DNA of 64,000 bases from Selenomonas sp. oral taxon 920. GTDB lineage: Bacteria; Bacillota; Negativicutes; Selenomonadales; Selenomonadaceae. The position numbers and the translations under genes were made by a program. The stretch covers positions 347,501 through 411,500 of the forward strand of contig NZ_CP017042.1 of NCBI RefSeq assembly GCF_001717585.1. The letters are read 5' to 3'. Below, in pieces: positions 18,311 through 26,932 of this stretch. Under the pieces are notes generated by a model. That model made no database searches, was not told where the DNA came from, and saw only the letters and a list, made by a program, of their open reading frames with translations. Position 1 is the stretch's first letter. Each line of letters starts with the position of its first letter.

Positions 18311-19234
18311 ATGGGAGAGATTCGGGCGCTCTGCATCAGTGAGAAGCGCGGGACGCAGAAGCATGCGATGGATCGCGTCTTCTTTATGACGGAGTTCGGC
18401 ATCGACGGCGATGCTCATGCGGGCGACTGGCATCGTCAGGTGAGCCTTCTCGGACTTGGCGAGATCGACGACTTCCGCGCGCGCGGCGCGGATGTGGATT
18501 TCGGGGCGTTTGGTGAGAATGTCGTTGCGGACGGCTTTCATTTTAAGGAGCTTCCTATCGGCACGCGGCTGCGCGTCGGGGATGTTTTTCTCGAGATCAC
18601 GCAGATCGGCAAGGAGTGTCACAGCCACTGTCAAATCTACCATCAGGTCGGCGACTGCATCATGCCGCGCGAGGGGGTATTTGCACGCGTTCTGCATGGC
18701 GGCTGGGTGACGGTCGGGGACAAAATGGAGATCACGACGGAGAAGATTCCGCTCGATGCCGCTGTGATTACAGCAAGCGATAAGGGCTCGCGTGGTGAAC
18801 GCGAGGATAAGAGCGGTGCGGCGATTCGAGAGATGCTGACCGAGGCGGGGTACCATGTCGCGGGCTTCAACATCGTCCCCGATGAGAAGGAGCAGCTTGT
18901 GCGCGAGATGGAGCTCTGGGCGGAGCGCGGCGTGGGCCTGATCCTCACGACGGGCGGCACGGGCTTCTCTGTGCGCGACGTGACCCCCGAGGCAACGCGT
19001 GAGGTCATCGAACGTGAGACCCCGGGTATCCCTGAGGCGATGCGTGCGTTCTCCATGCAGGTGACGCCGCGTGCCATGCTCACGCGTGCGGCGGCAGGCA
19101 TTCGGAAACGCTCGCTCATCGTCAATCTGCCGGGCAGCGAGAAAGCGGTGCGCGAGTGTCTCTCGTTCATCCTGCCGCAGCTGCAGCACGGCGTGGAGAT
19201 TCTGCGGGGCGATACGGGCGAGTGCGCACGATGA
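18311..19234 (+). CDS. MOSC domain-MogA/MoaB fusion protein
   Basis: 307 residues made of two Moco domains. Residues 1-145 are a MOSC domain (FGIDGDAHAGDWHRQVSLL, GAFGENV and the Cys in GKECHSHCQIY), a domain family that handles sulfur or Moco sulfuration. Residues about 150-307 are a MogA/MoaB-type MPT adenylyltransferase with ITASDKGSRGEREDKSG, TTGGTGFSVRDVTPEAT and LPGSEKAVRECL. No separate mog gene is visible here. The stop overlaps the start of the mobA fusion by four bases. Confidence 0.92.
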   Translation: MGEIRALCISEKRGTQKHAMDRVFFMTEFGIDGDAHAGDWHRQVSLLGLGEIDDFRARGADVDFGAFGENVVADGFHFKELPIGTRLRVGDVFLEITQIGKECHSHCQIYHQVGDCIMPREGVFARVLHGGWVTVGDKMEITTEKIPLDAAVITASDKGSRGEREDKSGAAIREMLTEAGYHVAGFNIVPDEKEQLVREMELWAERGVGLILTTGGTGFSVRDVTPEATREVIERETPGIPEAMRAFSMQVTPRAMLTRAAAGIRKRSLIVNLPGSEKAVRECLSFILPQLQHGVEILRGDTGECAR

Positions 19235-20364
19235 ATCTCTCCGATCTGACACTCATCGTGGCGGCGGGTGGCAAGAGTACACGCATGGGGCAGGACAAGC
19301 GCTTTCTGCCGCTGGACGGTGAGTCCCTGCTTGCGCGCACGCTCCGCAAGGGACGTGCGGCGGGCTTTCGCAGCATTGTCCTCGCGGCAGAGGGGGCGCA
19401 GGAAGAGCTCACGACGCTTGCCGCCGAGTTCGGAGCGATTCTCGTCACGGATGAAATCCCTGCACAGGGACCTGCAGCGGCGATTGCAGCAGGTCTGTCG
19501 GCAGCGGAGACGGAGTGGTCACTCGTTCTCTCGGCAGATATGCCCTTTTACGATTTCGAGCTGGTACGGGCACTCCTGCCGCACGCAGAGGGCGATACGC
19601 AGGCAGTACTGCCGACCCTCAGCGATTACTGGCAGCCGCTTGCGGCACTCTACCGACGGGATGCGGGCGCGGTATTTGCGGCAGCGATTGCACGCGGTGA
19701 CCGCAAGCTCGGCATCATCCTCAGGGAGCTCGCCGTGCGTGAAGTTCCGTTTACGGTGGATGCGGGGCTGCTGTTCAACGTGAACACGCCCGCCGCCTAT
19801 CGGCTTGCGCAGGGGCGGCTCGCGAACGAGCAGCGGACAAAGCCCGTCCTCTCAGTTGCCGCACCTGCCTCAGGCACGGGCAAGACGACATTTATTGAAA
19901 AGCTCATTCCACTCCTCGCACAGCGCGGCGTACGTACGGCGGTCATCAAGAGTGACAGCCACGGATTTGACCTCGACACGGAGGGAAAGGATACGGCACG
20001 TTTTACGGCGGCGGGTGCAGAGGCGGTTGCAGTCAGCTCGCCCACAGGATATTTTATCCAACAAAAAACAAAGATACGGAAGGATTTTCAGAATCTTATC
20101 GCGAAAATAGATACCCATAGTGTAGAACTATATATCTTAGAGAGCCGCGCGCATGGTGTTCTGCCGACATTCATGCTGGACCGCGGGATGGGGATACCGG
20201 AGCTGGATGAGCGCGTGGTCGCATACGTTACAAAAGGACGTACCGCAGAAACAGATATTTTGACCTTTGGTCTCGACGATATGGATACCGCCGTGCGCCT
20301 TGCGCTCTTTCTGATGGGACGGCCACTCTACGGCGCAGACGGTACAATGTTTTTGACAATGTAA
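19231..20364 (+). CDS. MobA-MobB fusion: molybdenum cofactor guanylyltransferase and GTP-binding partner
   Basis: 377 residues from ATG 19231. Residues 1-205 match MobA with AAGGKSTRMGQDKRFLPL and the metal site around SADMPFYDFE; it attaches GMP to Moco to give bis-MGD, the form used by formate dehydrogenase. Residues about 210-377 match MobB, with the P-loop APASGTGKTTFIEKLI and KSDSHGFDLDTEGKDTARF. MobA and MobB are separate proteins in E. coli. Placement just before fdhD and fdhA is consistent with bis-MGD delivery. Confidence 0.92.
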   Translation: MNLSDLTLIVAAGGKSTRMGQDKRFLPLDGESLLARTLRKGRAAGFRSIVLAAEGAQEELTTLAAEFGAILVTDEIPAQGPAAAIAAGLSAAETEWSLVLSADMPFYDFELVRALLPHAEGDTQAVLPTLSDYWQPLAALYRRDAGAVFAAAIARGDRKLGIILRELAVREVPFTVDAGLLFNVNTPAAYRLAQGRLANEQRTKPVLSVAAPASGTGKTTFIEKLIPLLAQRGVRTAVIKSDSHGFDLDTEGKDTARFTAAGAEAVAVSSPTGYFIQQKTKIRKDFQNLIAKIDTHSVELYILESRAHGVLPTFMLDRGMGIPELDERVVAYVTKGRTAETDILTFGLDDMDTAVRLALFLMGRPLYGADGTMFLTM

Positions 20365-20388
20365 TGATTGGAATGGAAAGACTGGGAA

Positions 20389-21186
20389 ATGGAAATTCAG
20401 CGCAGTGACTTTATCGATGTACCCGTAACCCGCTATGTATCGGAGAAGAATACGTTCGTCCCCGATCATAAATATACTTCCGAGGAGGTCTACTTCGACA
20501 TTGACCTCAACGGGGAGAACTTCACCACGGCGTTCTGCTCGCCCGTTGACTTCGAGGATCTTGTCATCGGGATGCTCGCCCAGATGGGGCGCATCCGCAC
20601 GTATGACGACATCACGGAGCTGACTGTGGATGCAGAGCACCTCAGCGCTTCGGTCAAAACAACGGAGGACGCGCAGCGTTGGGCAGAAGAAGCCGTCAAG
20701 AATCCCCGTTACTTCTCAGCACGCAAAATTTTGAAACTGCGCCCCGAGGAGATATTCGAGCGTCCACGTGACGTACGTTTTCATGCGTCGGATATTCTTG
20801 CGACGGCGGATGAGCTGCTCGCACACCTTTCCAAGACGCATGACACGACGAACGGCGTACACAGCGGGGTCATTTACGATCAGGAGAACAAGAAAATCCT
20901 CGTCTTCCGTGAGGATGTCGGCCGTCACAACGTCTTTGACAAACTCTATGGCTGGGCACTCAAAAATCACGTGGAGATTACCGATAAAATCATCGTCTTC
21001 AGCGGACGCTGCTCCTCGGAGATGATGCTGAAGCTTGGGCGCATGGGCATCGGGGCGGTTGCGGCGAAGTCCGTACCGACCACCCTCTCGCTCGATGTCG
21101 CACGCAAACTCGGCATTACGCTGTGTGCGCGTATGGCGCCCGGTTCGTTCTGTGTATACGCGAACCCCGAGCGCATTGTACTTTAG
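20389..21186 (+). CDS. fdhD: Formate dehydrogenase accessory sulfurtransferase FdhD-like
   Basis: 265 residues. FdhD passes sulfur from IscS to the Mo/W centre of formate dehydrogenase and binds bis-MGD. Recognisable blocks are FCSPVDFEDLVIGML, TTNGVHSGVIYD, REDVGRHNVFDKLYGWAL, FSGRCSSEMMLKLGRMG and SKSVPTTLSL-like segments. The mobile-loop CxxC present in E. coli FdhD (Cys121/Cys124) is not visible; the only cysteines are in FCSP, GRCSS, TLCAR and SFCVY. An alternative start lies 21 bases upstream (20368); neither has a strong ribosome-binding site. Confidence 0.85.
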   Translation: MEIQRSDFIDVPVTRYVSEKNTFVPDHKYTSEEVYFDIDLNGENFTTAFCSPVDFEDLVIGMLAQMGRIRTYDDITELTVDAEHLSASVKTTEDAQRWAEEAVKNPRYFSARKILKLRPEEIFERPRDVRFHASDILATADELLAHLSKTHDTTNGVHSGVIYDQENKKILVFREDVGRHNVFDKLYGWALKNHVEITDKIIVFSGRCSSEMMLKLGRMGIGAVAAKSVPTTLSLDVARKLGITLCARMAPGSFCVYANPERIVL

Positions 21187-21187
21187 G

Positions 21188-21214
21188 TGAAAACAGGGGA
21201 TTTCCCCGTTTTTC
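21188..21214 (+). terminator. Terminator between fdhD and fdhA
   Basis: Stem ACAGGGGA/TCCCCGT followed by TTTTC. It isolates the Moco operon from fdhA, although partial read-through is possible. Confidence 0.6.
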
Positions 21215-21247
21215 ATAGATATGTTAATTAAGGTTTAGGAGAGCCTG

Positions 21248-21265
21248 TCGGCGGATTTCCGCCGA
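21248..21265 (+). promoter_or_regulatory. 5'-leader hairpin before fdhA
   Basis: Perfect 8-bp hairpin TCGGCGGA-TT-TCCGCCGA ending five bases before the AAAGGAG ribosome-binding site. No T-run follows, so a terminator is unlikely; it may affect mRNA stability or translation. Confidence 0.4.
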
Positions 21266-21283
21266 TATGAAAGGAGAATCACG

Positions 21284-24200
21284 ATGAACCTTAGCAGACG
21301 TGACTTTTTGAAAGCCACCGGGCTAAGCGGCGTCGGGCTGGCACTCGCGAGTCTCGGTCTGGACGTCGGCAAAGTCGAGGCGGCGGCGAAAGAGTACAAG
21401 CTGACGGGCGGTCGCGAATTTACCTCCGTCTGCCACTTCTGCGCCTGCGGCTGCGGTACGCTCGGCTATGTCAAGGACGGCAAGCTGATCAACCTCGAAG
21501 GTGCGGCGGACCATCCTGTCAACCGCGGGGGCCTCTGCCCGAAGGGCGTTGGCTACGGTCACATCCCGAACTCGGCAGAGCGTCCGAAGTGTCCGATGTA
21601 CCGTGCGCCCGGCAGTGACCACTGGGAGGAGATCAGCTGGGAAGAGGCGATTGATCGCGCAGCACGCGCCATCAAGAAGGCGCGCGATGAGAACTGGGTC
21701 GGTCAGGATGAGGCGAACGGCTACAAGTTCATGAGCAACCGTACGGATGCCATCGGACTGATTGGCGGTTCGCAGGTCAACAACGAGGAGTGCTACCAGC
21801 TGATTAAGATGGTGCGCGGTCTCGGCGTTGTCAAACTCGACAACCAGACGCGTGTCTGCCATGCCACCACCCCGCCGGCACTCAGTGCGGCGTTCGGGCG
21901 CGGTGCGATGAACGGCTCGTGGTACAACATCAAGCATGCGAAGATGGTTTGGATCGAAGGGTCGAACATGGCGGAGTGTCACCCGATGGGTATGAAGAAC
22001 GTCATGGAGGCAAAGGACAACGGTGCCATCATCGTTCATGTCGATGTACGTTATACCCGTACCTCGCGCGTGGCAGATCATTTCTTCCAGCTTCGTCCCG
22101 GCACAGATATCGCCTTCCTCGGAGCCCTTATCAATTATATTATTCAGAACAAGAAATACGATATCGACTATCTGCGCCGCAACACGAACGCGTTCTGTGT
22201 CCTGCGTGATGACTTTGACTTCGATGCGGGCATCTTCTCCGGATACAACGAGAAGACGCGCACGTACAACAAGGAGTCGTGGGGCTACAAGCTCGACAGC
22301 AACGGCAAACCGATGAAGGCACTCACGCTTGCAACCCCCGGCACGGTCATGGATCACCTTGCACGTCATTTCTCGCGCTACACGTTCGAGAAGGCATCGG
22401 CGATCACAGGTATGCCCGTGGCGGATATCAAGAAGGCAGCGGAGCTCTTCTCGACGATCACGCCTACCGTCATGATGTACGCGCTCGGCATGTGCCAGCA
22501 TACGATCGGCGTGGAGAATATCCGCTGCTTCACGATCATCCAGCTGCTCATGGGCAACATCGGTGTCTCGGGCGGCGGCATTGACGCAATGCGCGGACAG
22601 CCGAACGTGCAGTCCTCGACGGACTACGGCATTATGTTCCAGTACTATCCGGCATATCTGCCGTATCCGACGCACACGGACGATACGCTCGCGAAGTGGA
22701 CACACCACAACGGCACGTTCAAGGCGAAATTCCTGAAGAACCTGCTCAAGGCATGGTTTGGTGATGCGGCAAATGCGTCGAATGACTATATGTTCAACGC
22801 CCTGCCGATCCGCAACGGCACGCACAACGACTCACTCTATGTCATGTTCGAAAAGGCGATCGAGGGTATTGTCAAGTGCATCTACGTCTGCGGACAGAAT
22901 CCCCAGATGACGAATGCAAACCTTACGGTGGTCAACGAGGGGCTTAAAAACCTCGAAACACTCATCGTACAGGATGTCTTCATCAACGAGACAGCGGCGT
23001 TCTGGGAGCGCCCCGGCGATAATCCGGCGGACATCAAGACGGAGGTCATCTTTATGCCGGCTGCCTCCTACCTTGAGCGCAACGGTACGATGACGAACTC
23101 CATGCGCATGATTCAGTGGCGCATGAAGGGGCCGGATCCCGCCAATGACTCGCGTCCTGACTACTGGATCATTGACAAGCTCTGGAAGCGCATCGTGGAA
23201 CTCTACAAGGACTCCACGGATCCAAAGGACAATACAGTCAAGCTTCTCACATGGAACTACGGCGATCCGGACGATGGACAGACCTATGTCGAGAACATCA
23301 TGAAGGAGTGCAACGGCTACGATCTGAAGGATGGGCATCTCCTGCGCGGCATCCGCGAGATCCGCGACGACGGCACGACGATGGCTGGCATGTGGATCTT
23401 TACGGGCGTTTACGGCGACGGTGTGCACATGGCAAAGCGCCGCGGGCAGGAAGACCACGGCGACATGGGGATCTACCCGAACTTTGCATGGGTCTGGCCG
23501 GACAACATCCATATGCTTTACAACCGTGCCTCCTGCGACGAGAACGGCAAGCCGGTTCGTCCCGGTCAGGCACTCGTCTGGTGGGATGAAGCAAAGGGGA
23601 TGTGGGACGGCTACGACGTTCCCGACGTTGCCGACCGCACACAGGGGCCGAATACGCCCGGCGGTCAGAAGCCATTCCGCATGAATGCCGAGGGCATTGC
23701 CCGTCTCTTTGCCGCCGAATACAGCGATGTGGAGAACGGAGAGACGCGCGATCACTCCTATGTTCCTGTAGACGGTCCCATGCCCGAGTTCTATGAGCCG
23801 GTCGAAAGCCCGACAAAGAACGTGATGAACGAGGGACAGAAGACCGAGTTTAACCCGTGTGTAATCTATCCGCGCGTACCGAAGTACCAGAAGATCGGCA
23901 CGCCGGACGAGTATCCGTATGTCCTCTGCTCCTCGAGTCTCACGGAGCACTGGTGCTCGGGTACGATCACGCGCCACATCCCGTACCTCAACGAGCTGGT
24001 TAAGGAACCGTTCGTCGAGATGTCCGAGCAGCTTGCAGTGAAGCTTGGGATTCGTAAGGGAGACCTCGTCCGCGTCAGCACGGCACGCGGCAGCGTGGAT
24101 GTCAAGGCGATGGTCACGAAGCGTGCACAGCCGCTCATGGTCAACGGCAAGCTCACGCACATGATCTGGATGCCCTACAACTGGGGATTCAAGGGGCTCT

Positions 24201-24301
24201 CGAAGGGTCCCTCGACAAACTACCTCACCATCGACGCGCTCGATCCGAACGTGCAGGAGCAGGAATTCAAGGCCTGCCTTGCCAACGTCGAACGGTTGTA
24301 A
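21284..24301 (+). CDS. fdhA: Formate dehydrogenase catalytic subunit (Tat-exported, Cys type)
   Basis: 1005 residues, the size of FdnG-type subunits. Residues 1-34 carry a twin-arginine signal (SRRDFLKA), so the folded enzyme is exported to the cell-envelope side. The [4Fe-4S] site is Cys50, Cys53, Cys57 and Cys85 (CHFCACGC...GGLCPKG). The metal ligand position, Sec in E. coli FdnG (RVUHG), is Cys192 here (RVCHATTPP, codon TGC). The rest shows the molybdopterin oxidoreductase domains, ending in the MGD-binding C-terminal domain. With the downstream iron-sulfur and cytochrome subunits it forms a membrane formate:quinone oxidoreductase. Confidence 0.95.
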   Translation: MNLSRRDFLKATGLSGVGLALASLGLDVGKVEAAAKEYKLTGGREFTSVCHFCACGCGTLGYVKDGKLINLEGAADHPVNRGGLCPKGVGYGHIPNSAERPKCPMYRAPGSDHWEEISWEEAIDRAARAIKKARDENWVGQDEANGYKFMSNRTDAIGLIGGSQVNNEECYQLIKMVRGLGVVKLDNQTRVCHATTPPALSAAFGRGAMNGSWYNIKHAKMVWIEGSNMAECHPMGMKNVMEAKDNGAIIVHVDVRYTRTSRVADHFFQLRPGTDIAFLGALINYIIQNKKYDIDYLRRNTNAFCVLRDDFDFDAGIFSGYNEKTRTYNKESWGYKLDSNGKPMKALTLATPGTVMDHLARHFSRYTFEKASAITGMPVADIKKAAELFSTITPTVMMYALGMCQHTIGVENIRCFTIIQLLMGNIGVSGGGIDAMRGQPNVQSSTDYGIMFQYYPAYLPYPTHTDDTLAKWTHHNGTFKAKFLKNLLKAWFGDAANASNDYMFNALPIRNGTHNDSLYVMFEKAIEGIVKCIYVCGQNPQMTNANLTVVNEGLKNLETLIVQDVFINETAAFWERPGDNPADIKTEVIFMPAASYLERNGTMTNSMRMIQWRMKGPDPANDSRPDYWIIDKLWKRIVELYKDSTDPKDNTVKLLTWNYGDPDDGQTYVENIMKECNGYDLKDGHLLRGIREIRDDGTTMAGMWIFTGVYGDGVHMAKRRGQEDHGDMGIYPNFAWVWPDNIHMLYNRASCDENGKPVRPGQALVWWDEAKGMWDGYDVPDVADRTQGPNTPGGQKPFRMNAEGIARLFAAEYSDVENGETRDHSYVPVDGPMPEFYEPVESPTKNVMNEGQKTEFNPCVIYPRVPKYQKIGTPDEYPYVLCSSSLTEHWCSGTITRHIPYLNELVKEPFVEMSEQLAVKLGIRKGDLVRVSTARGSVDVKAMVTKRAQPLMVNGKLTHMIWMPYNWGFKGLSKGPSTNYLTIDALDPNVQEQEFKACLANVERL

Positions 24302-24387
24302 CTCCCCCTGCGGCATGAACCGCATGGGACATGACCGCACAGAAAAACAATAGGAATAACGTCTGAAAAGACGGGGAGACCCCTTTT

Positions 24388-25260
24388 ATGAAACCGAAAA
24401 AAACAGATCCGATGAAGCGCTTTCTCAAGAAGTACCCGTTTCTCGCGGAGGCAGAGCGCATTCACCGTCTCGTCGATGAGGCGGTCGGCAAGCCGGAGCC
24501 CATCCAGCTGCCGAAGCGCGCTGTCACGAAGACACTGGCAGAGAAGCTGCCCATCCTGCAGCAGGAGACCTATCGCCGCCGCATGGTGCGTGCGGTCTAC
24601 CTTATGCAGGAGGCAGTGTTCGCCCGCATCGCGGAGGCGGATGTTCCGCCGCTCATGCAGGAATCGGCACGTGAGTATCTCGCCGTGCTGAAGAAACTGC
24701 GCAAGGCGGCAAAGGAAGAGTTCATCATCGCTGTACTCACGCAGGATAAGGAGGCATTTGCGGCATTGTGCGAACAGCACGTGCTCAACGAGGGCTTTCT
24801 GCGCAGTACGATCTGGCGTATGATTGCGGCACTTGTACCCGCAGAGCTGAAGGATCCGGACGGGTGGAATCCCGATCGGGACAAACCGCGTTTCCGTGAG
24901 AACTTCTGCCCCGTCTGTGGACGGCGGCCTGTGATCGCAGATCTTCGCAAGCACCGCCAAGGGCGCACGCGCGATCTCGTCTGCGGCGGCTGCGGCACGC
25001 GTTGGCTCTATGCCCGCATTGGCTGCGTCTACTGCGGCAATACGGATCTGGAGAAGATGCATATGCTCGAACCGACGGACAGCGATCTGATGCGTCTTGA
25101 TATTTGTGACGAATGCAACAGCTATATCAAGACCTATCGCGGTCCCGTGGACGGCAGCGATGCCGACGCGATCTATCGTCAGGACTGGGCGAGCGTCCAC
25201 CTTGATCTCCTCGCCGAGGAGAAGGGACTTCATAAAAAGGGCAACCCGATACTGGAATAA
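24388..25260 (+). CDS. fdhE: Formate dehydrogenase accessory protein FdhE
   Basis: 290 residues. Four Cys pairs in rubredoxin-like knuckles are visible: CPVCGRRP, CGGCGTRW, CVYCGN and CDECNSY, the hallmark of FdhE, which binds iron and is needed for maturation or Tat proofreading of FdhA. It lies between the catalytic and iron-sulfur subunit genes, unusual compared with the E. coli order where fdhE follows the structural genes. Confidence 0.93.
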   Translation: MKPKKTDPMKRFLKKYPFLAEAERIHRLVDEAVGKPEPIQLPKRAVTKTLAEKLPILQQETYRRRMVRAVYLMQEAVFARIAEADVPPLMQESAREYLAVLKKLRKAAKEEFIIAVLTQDKEAFAALCEQHVLNEGFLRSTIWRMIAALVPAELKDPDGWNPDRDKPRFRENFCPVCGRRPVIADLRKHRQGRTRDLVCGGCGTRWLYARIGCVYCGNTDLEKMHMLEPTDSDLMRLDICDECNSYIKTYRGPVDGSDADAIYRQDWASVHLDLLAEEKGLHKKGNPILE

Positions 25261-25293
25261 ACAGGTACTAAGATAAGGAGAGGAGCGAACGTC

Positions 25294-26118
25294 ATGACAC
25301 AGGAAATTGCAATGCTGCATGATATGTCGCGCTGCACTGCGTGCCGCGGCTGCATGGTGGCATGCAAACAGTGGCACGACCTGCCGCCTGATATGGATAC
25401 GCCGTTCGAGGGCGAATACCAGTCGCACAAGGATCTCAGCTCTCGTGTCTATACGCTCATCGAAATGAAAGAGCGTGTTGACGACAAGGGGAAGTTCCAC
25501 TGGGACTTCTTCAAGAAGAACTGCTTCCACTGCGGCGATCCCGCCTGCGCGAAGGGCTGTCCCGAGAACGCCATCGACCGCAACGAGAACGGCACTGTCG
25601 TTATCAATGAGGAAAAATGTGTCGGCTGCCACTACTGCGAGCACAACTGCCCGTGGCACATTCCCAAGATTGACGAGATCCGTCATAAGTCTACGAAATG
25701 TGATCTCTGCTACGACCGCATCGCGCACGGCTATGAGACAACGGGGGAGATCCTGAAGCCCTCGTGCGCCAAGACCTGCACGGCACACGCGCTTGAGTTC
25801 GGCACGATCGAGGAGATGAAGCAGCTCGCGGCGGAGCGCCTCGCGATGATCCAACCGAACCATCCGAACGCGAACATCTACTGTCCCGAGGGGGTCGGCG
25901 GCACGCATATGATCTACGTCCTGCCCGACAAACCGGAGGTGTTCGGTCTGCCGGCAAATCCCGTTACGCCGCTCTCGATCGACCTCTGGAAGGCAGGCCG
26001 CACCTTTACGAAACTTGCCATCGGCGGCGCTGCTGCCGGTATCGTCGGCGCTATGGTGCTCAGCAAGATGGTTAAATCGAGCGCCAAGAGTGCGGCGAAG
26101 GAACAGGAGAAGGGGTGA
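25294..26118 (+). CDS. Formate dehydrogenase iron-sulfur (beta) subunit
   Basis: 274 residues with four ferredoxin-like Cys clusters (CTACRGCMVAC, CFHCGDPACAKGC, CVGCHYCEHNC, CDLCYDR plus CAKTC), matching FdnH/HybA-type electron-transfer subunits with four [4Fe-4S] clusters. A hydrophobic helix near the C-terminus (about residues 240-260) anchors it in the membrane next to the cytochrome subunit. It moves electrons from FdhA to heme b. Confidence 0.93.
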   Translation: MTQEIAMLHDMSRCTACRGCMVACKQWHDLPPDMDTPFEGEYQSHKDLSSRVYTLIEMKERVDDKGKFHWDFFKKNCFHCGDPACAKGCPENAIDRNENGTVVINEEKCVGCHYCEHNCPWHIPKIDEIRHKSTKCDLCYDRIAHGYETTGEILKPSCAKTCTAHALEFGTIEEMKQLAAERLAMIQPNHPNANIYCPEGVGGTHMIYVLPDKPEVFGLPANPVTPLSIDLWKAGRTFTKLAIGGAAAGIVGAMVLSKMVKSSAKSAAKEQEKG

Positions 26119-26819
26119 GCACAATGCTGATCAACAAGAAATTTGTTCCGCGCCATCAGAAGACATTTGCGCTCTGTCACTGGCTGAACGCATTTGCGTT
26201 CTTCATGCTCTTCCTCACGGCGCTGCCGCTGTATGCGGACACCTTCCGCTTCATGTACGACATCTTTGGTGATAAGACGCTCATGTATGCACACCGCGTG
26301 TTCGGTGTCATCTTTATCGCAACTCCAATCATCGGCTTCTTCATCGCGCGTGAGGGCTATCTGACGATGATCAAGGAAGTCTTCCGCTTTGGGCAGAAGG
26401 ATATGGAGTTCATGCAGAAGTTCCCGATCGAGCTGATGGGCAAGGATCCCCATATGCCGCCGCAGGGCTTCTACAACGGCGGTGAGAAGATGAACATCGC
26501 GCTTCAGCTTGCGCTCGCCCTCGTCATTGCCCTCTCGGGCGTGATTCTCTGGATGGGCGACAGCATCCTGCCCGCGACCATCACGGCACTTGCCATCCCC
26601 GTACACAGCATCGCGGCTGCGGTCTGCTTTGCTGCGGCACTCGGACACATCTATCTTGCGGCGGGGGTCAATCCGGACTCCCTGCACGGCATGAAGGACG
26701 GTACGATCAAGGCTTCCTACGCGGCGCATCACCATGGCGCGTGGGTGAACGAACTCATCGCACAGGGGGTTGTCACCCGCGAGGAGATCGAACAGGCAGA
26801 AAAAGAGGATCATCACTGA
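26115..26819 (+). CDS. Formate dehydrogenase cytochrome b (gamma) subunit
   Basis: 234 residues from a GTG at 26115 overlapping the beta-subunit stop; an ATG at 26124 is the alternative. Four membrane helices with His residues typical of FdnI heme ligation (CHWLNAFAF, MYAHRVFGV, PVHSIAAAVC, LGHIYLAAG). It passes electrons to quinone. The last residues are charged and end in HH. Confidence 0.92.
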   Translation: MSTMLINKKFVPRHQKTFALCHWLNAFAFFMLFLTALPLYADTFRFMYDIFGDKTLMYAHRVFGVIFIATPIIGFFIAREGYLTMIKEVFRFGQKDMEFMQKFPIELMGKDPHMPPQGFYNGGEKMNIALQLALALVIALSGVILWMGDSILPATITALAIPVHSIAAAVCFAAALGHIYLAAGVNPDSLHGMKDGTIKASYAAHHHGAWVNELIAQGVVTREEIEQAEKEDHH

Positions 26820-26838
26820 TTCCGTTCCGTTGACGAAA

Positions 26839-26875
26839 GTCGCTGCGGCGCAGAGCGCTGCGGCGGCTTTTTTTT
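26839..26875 (+). terminator. Terminator of the formate dehydrogenase operon
   Basis: A 13-bp GC-rich stem (26839-26851 with 26855-26867, three wobble pairs, loop AGA) followed by eight T. Confidence 0.9.
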
Positions 26876-26887
26876 CATGTGGATTTA

Positions 26888-26896
26888 TGGTATGAT
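26888..26896 (+). promoter_or_regulatory. Extended -10 promoter element of the PBP gene
   Basis: TGGTATGAT lies 37 bases before the ATG; no clear -35 box is seen because the preceding stretch is the terminator T-run. Confidence 0.4.
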
Positions 26897-26932
26897 GACA
26901 CGGGAACGATTTGACGGGGGGCGTGCAAAACA

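Noticed and set aside
21248-21265. Possible SECIS element before fdhA
   Set aside because: The hairpin is upstream of the start codon, the bacterial SECIS lies just after an in-frame TGA, and the relevant codon is TGC.
22832-26124. Long minus-strand reading frames (about 500-630 codons) opposite fdhA, fdhE and the formate dehydrogenase iron-sulfur subunit
   Set aside because: They lie antisense to genes with clear domains, have no family signal and Arg/His-rich composition, and result from codon bias in a GC-rich genome.
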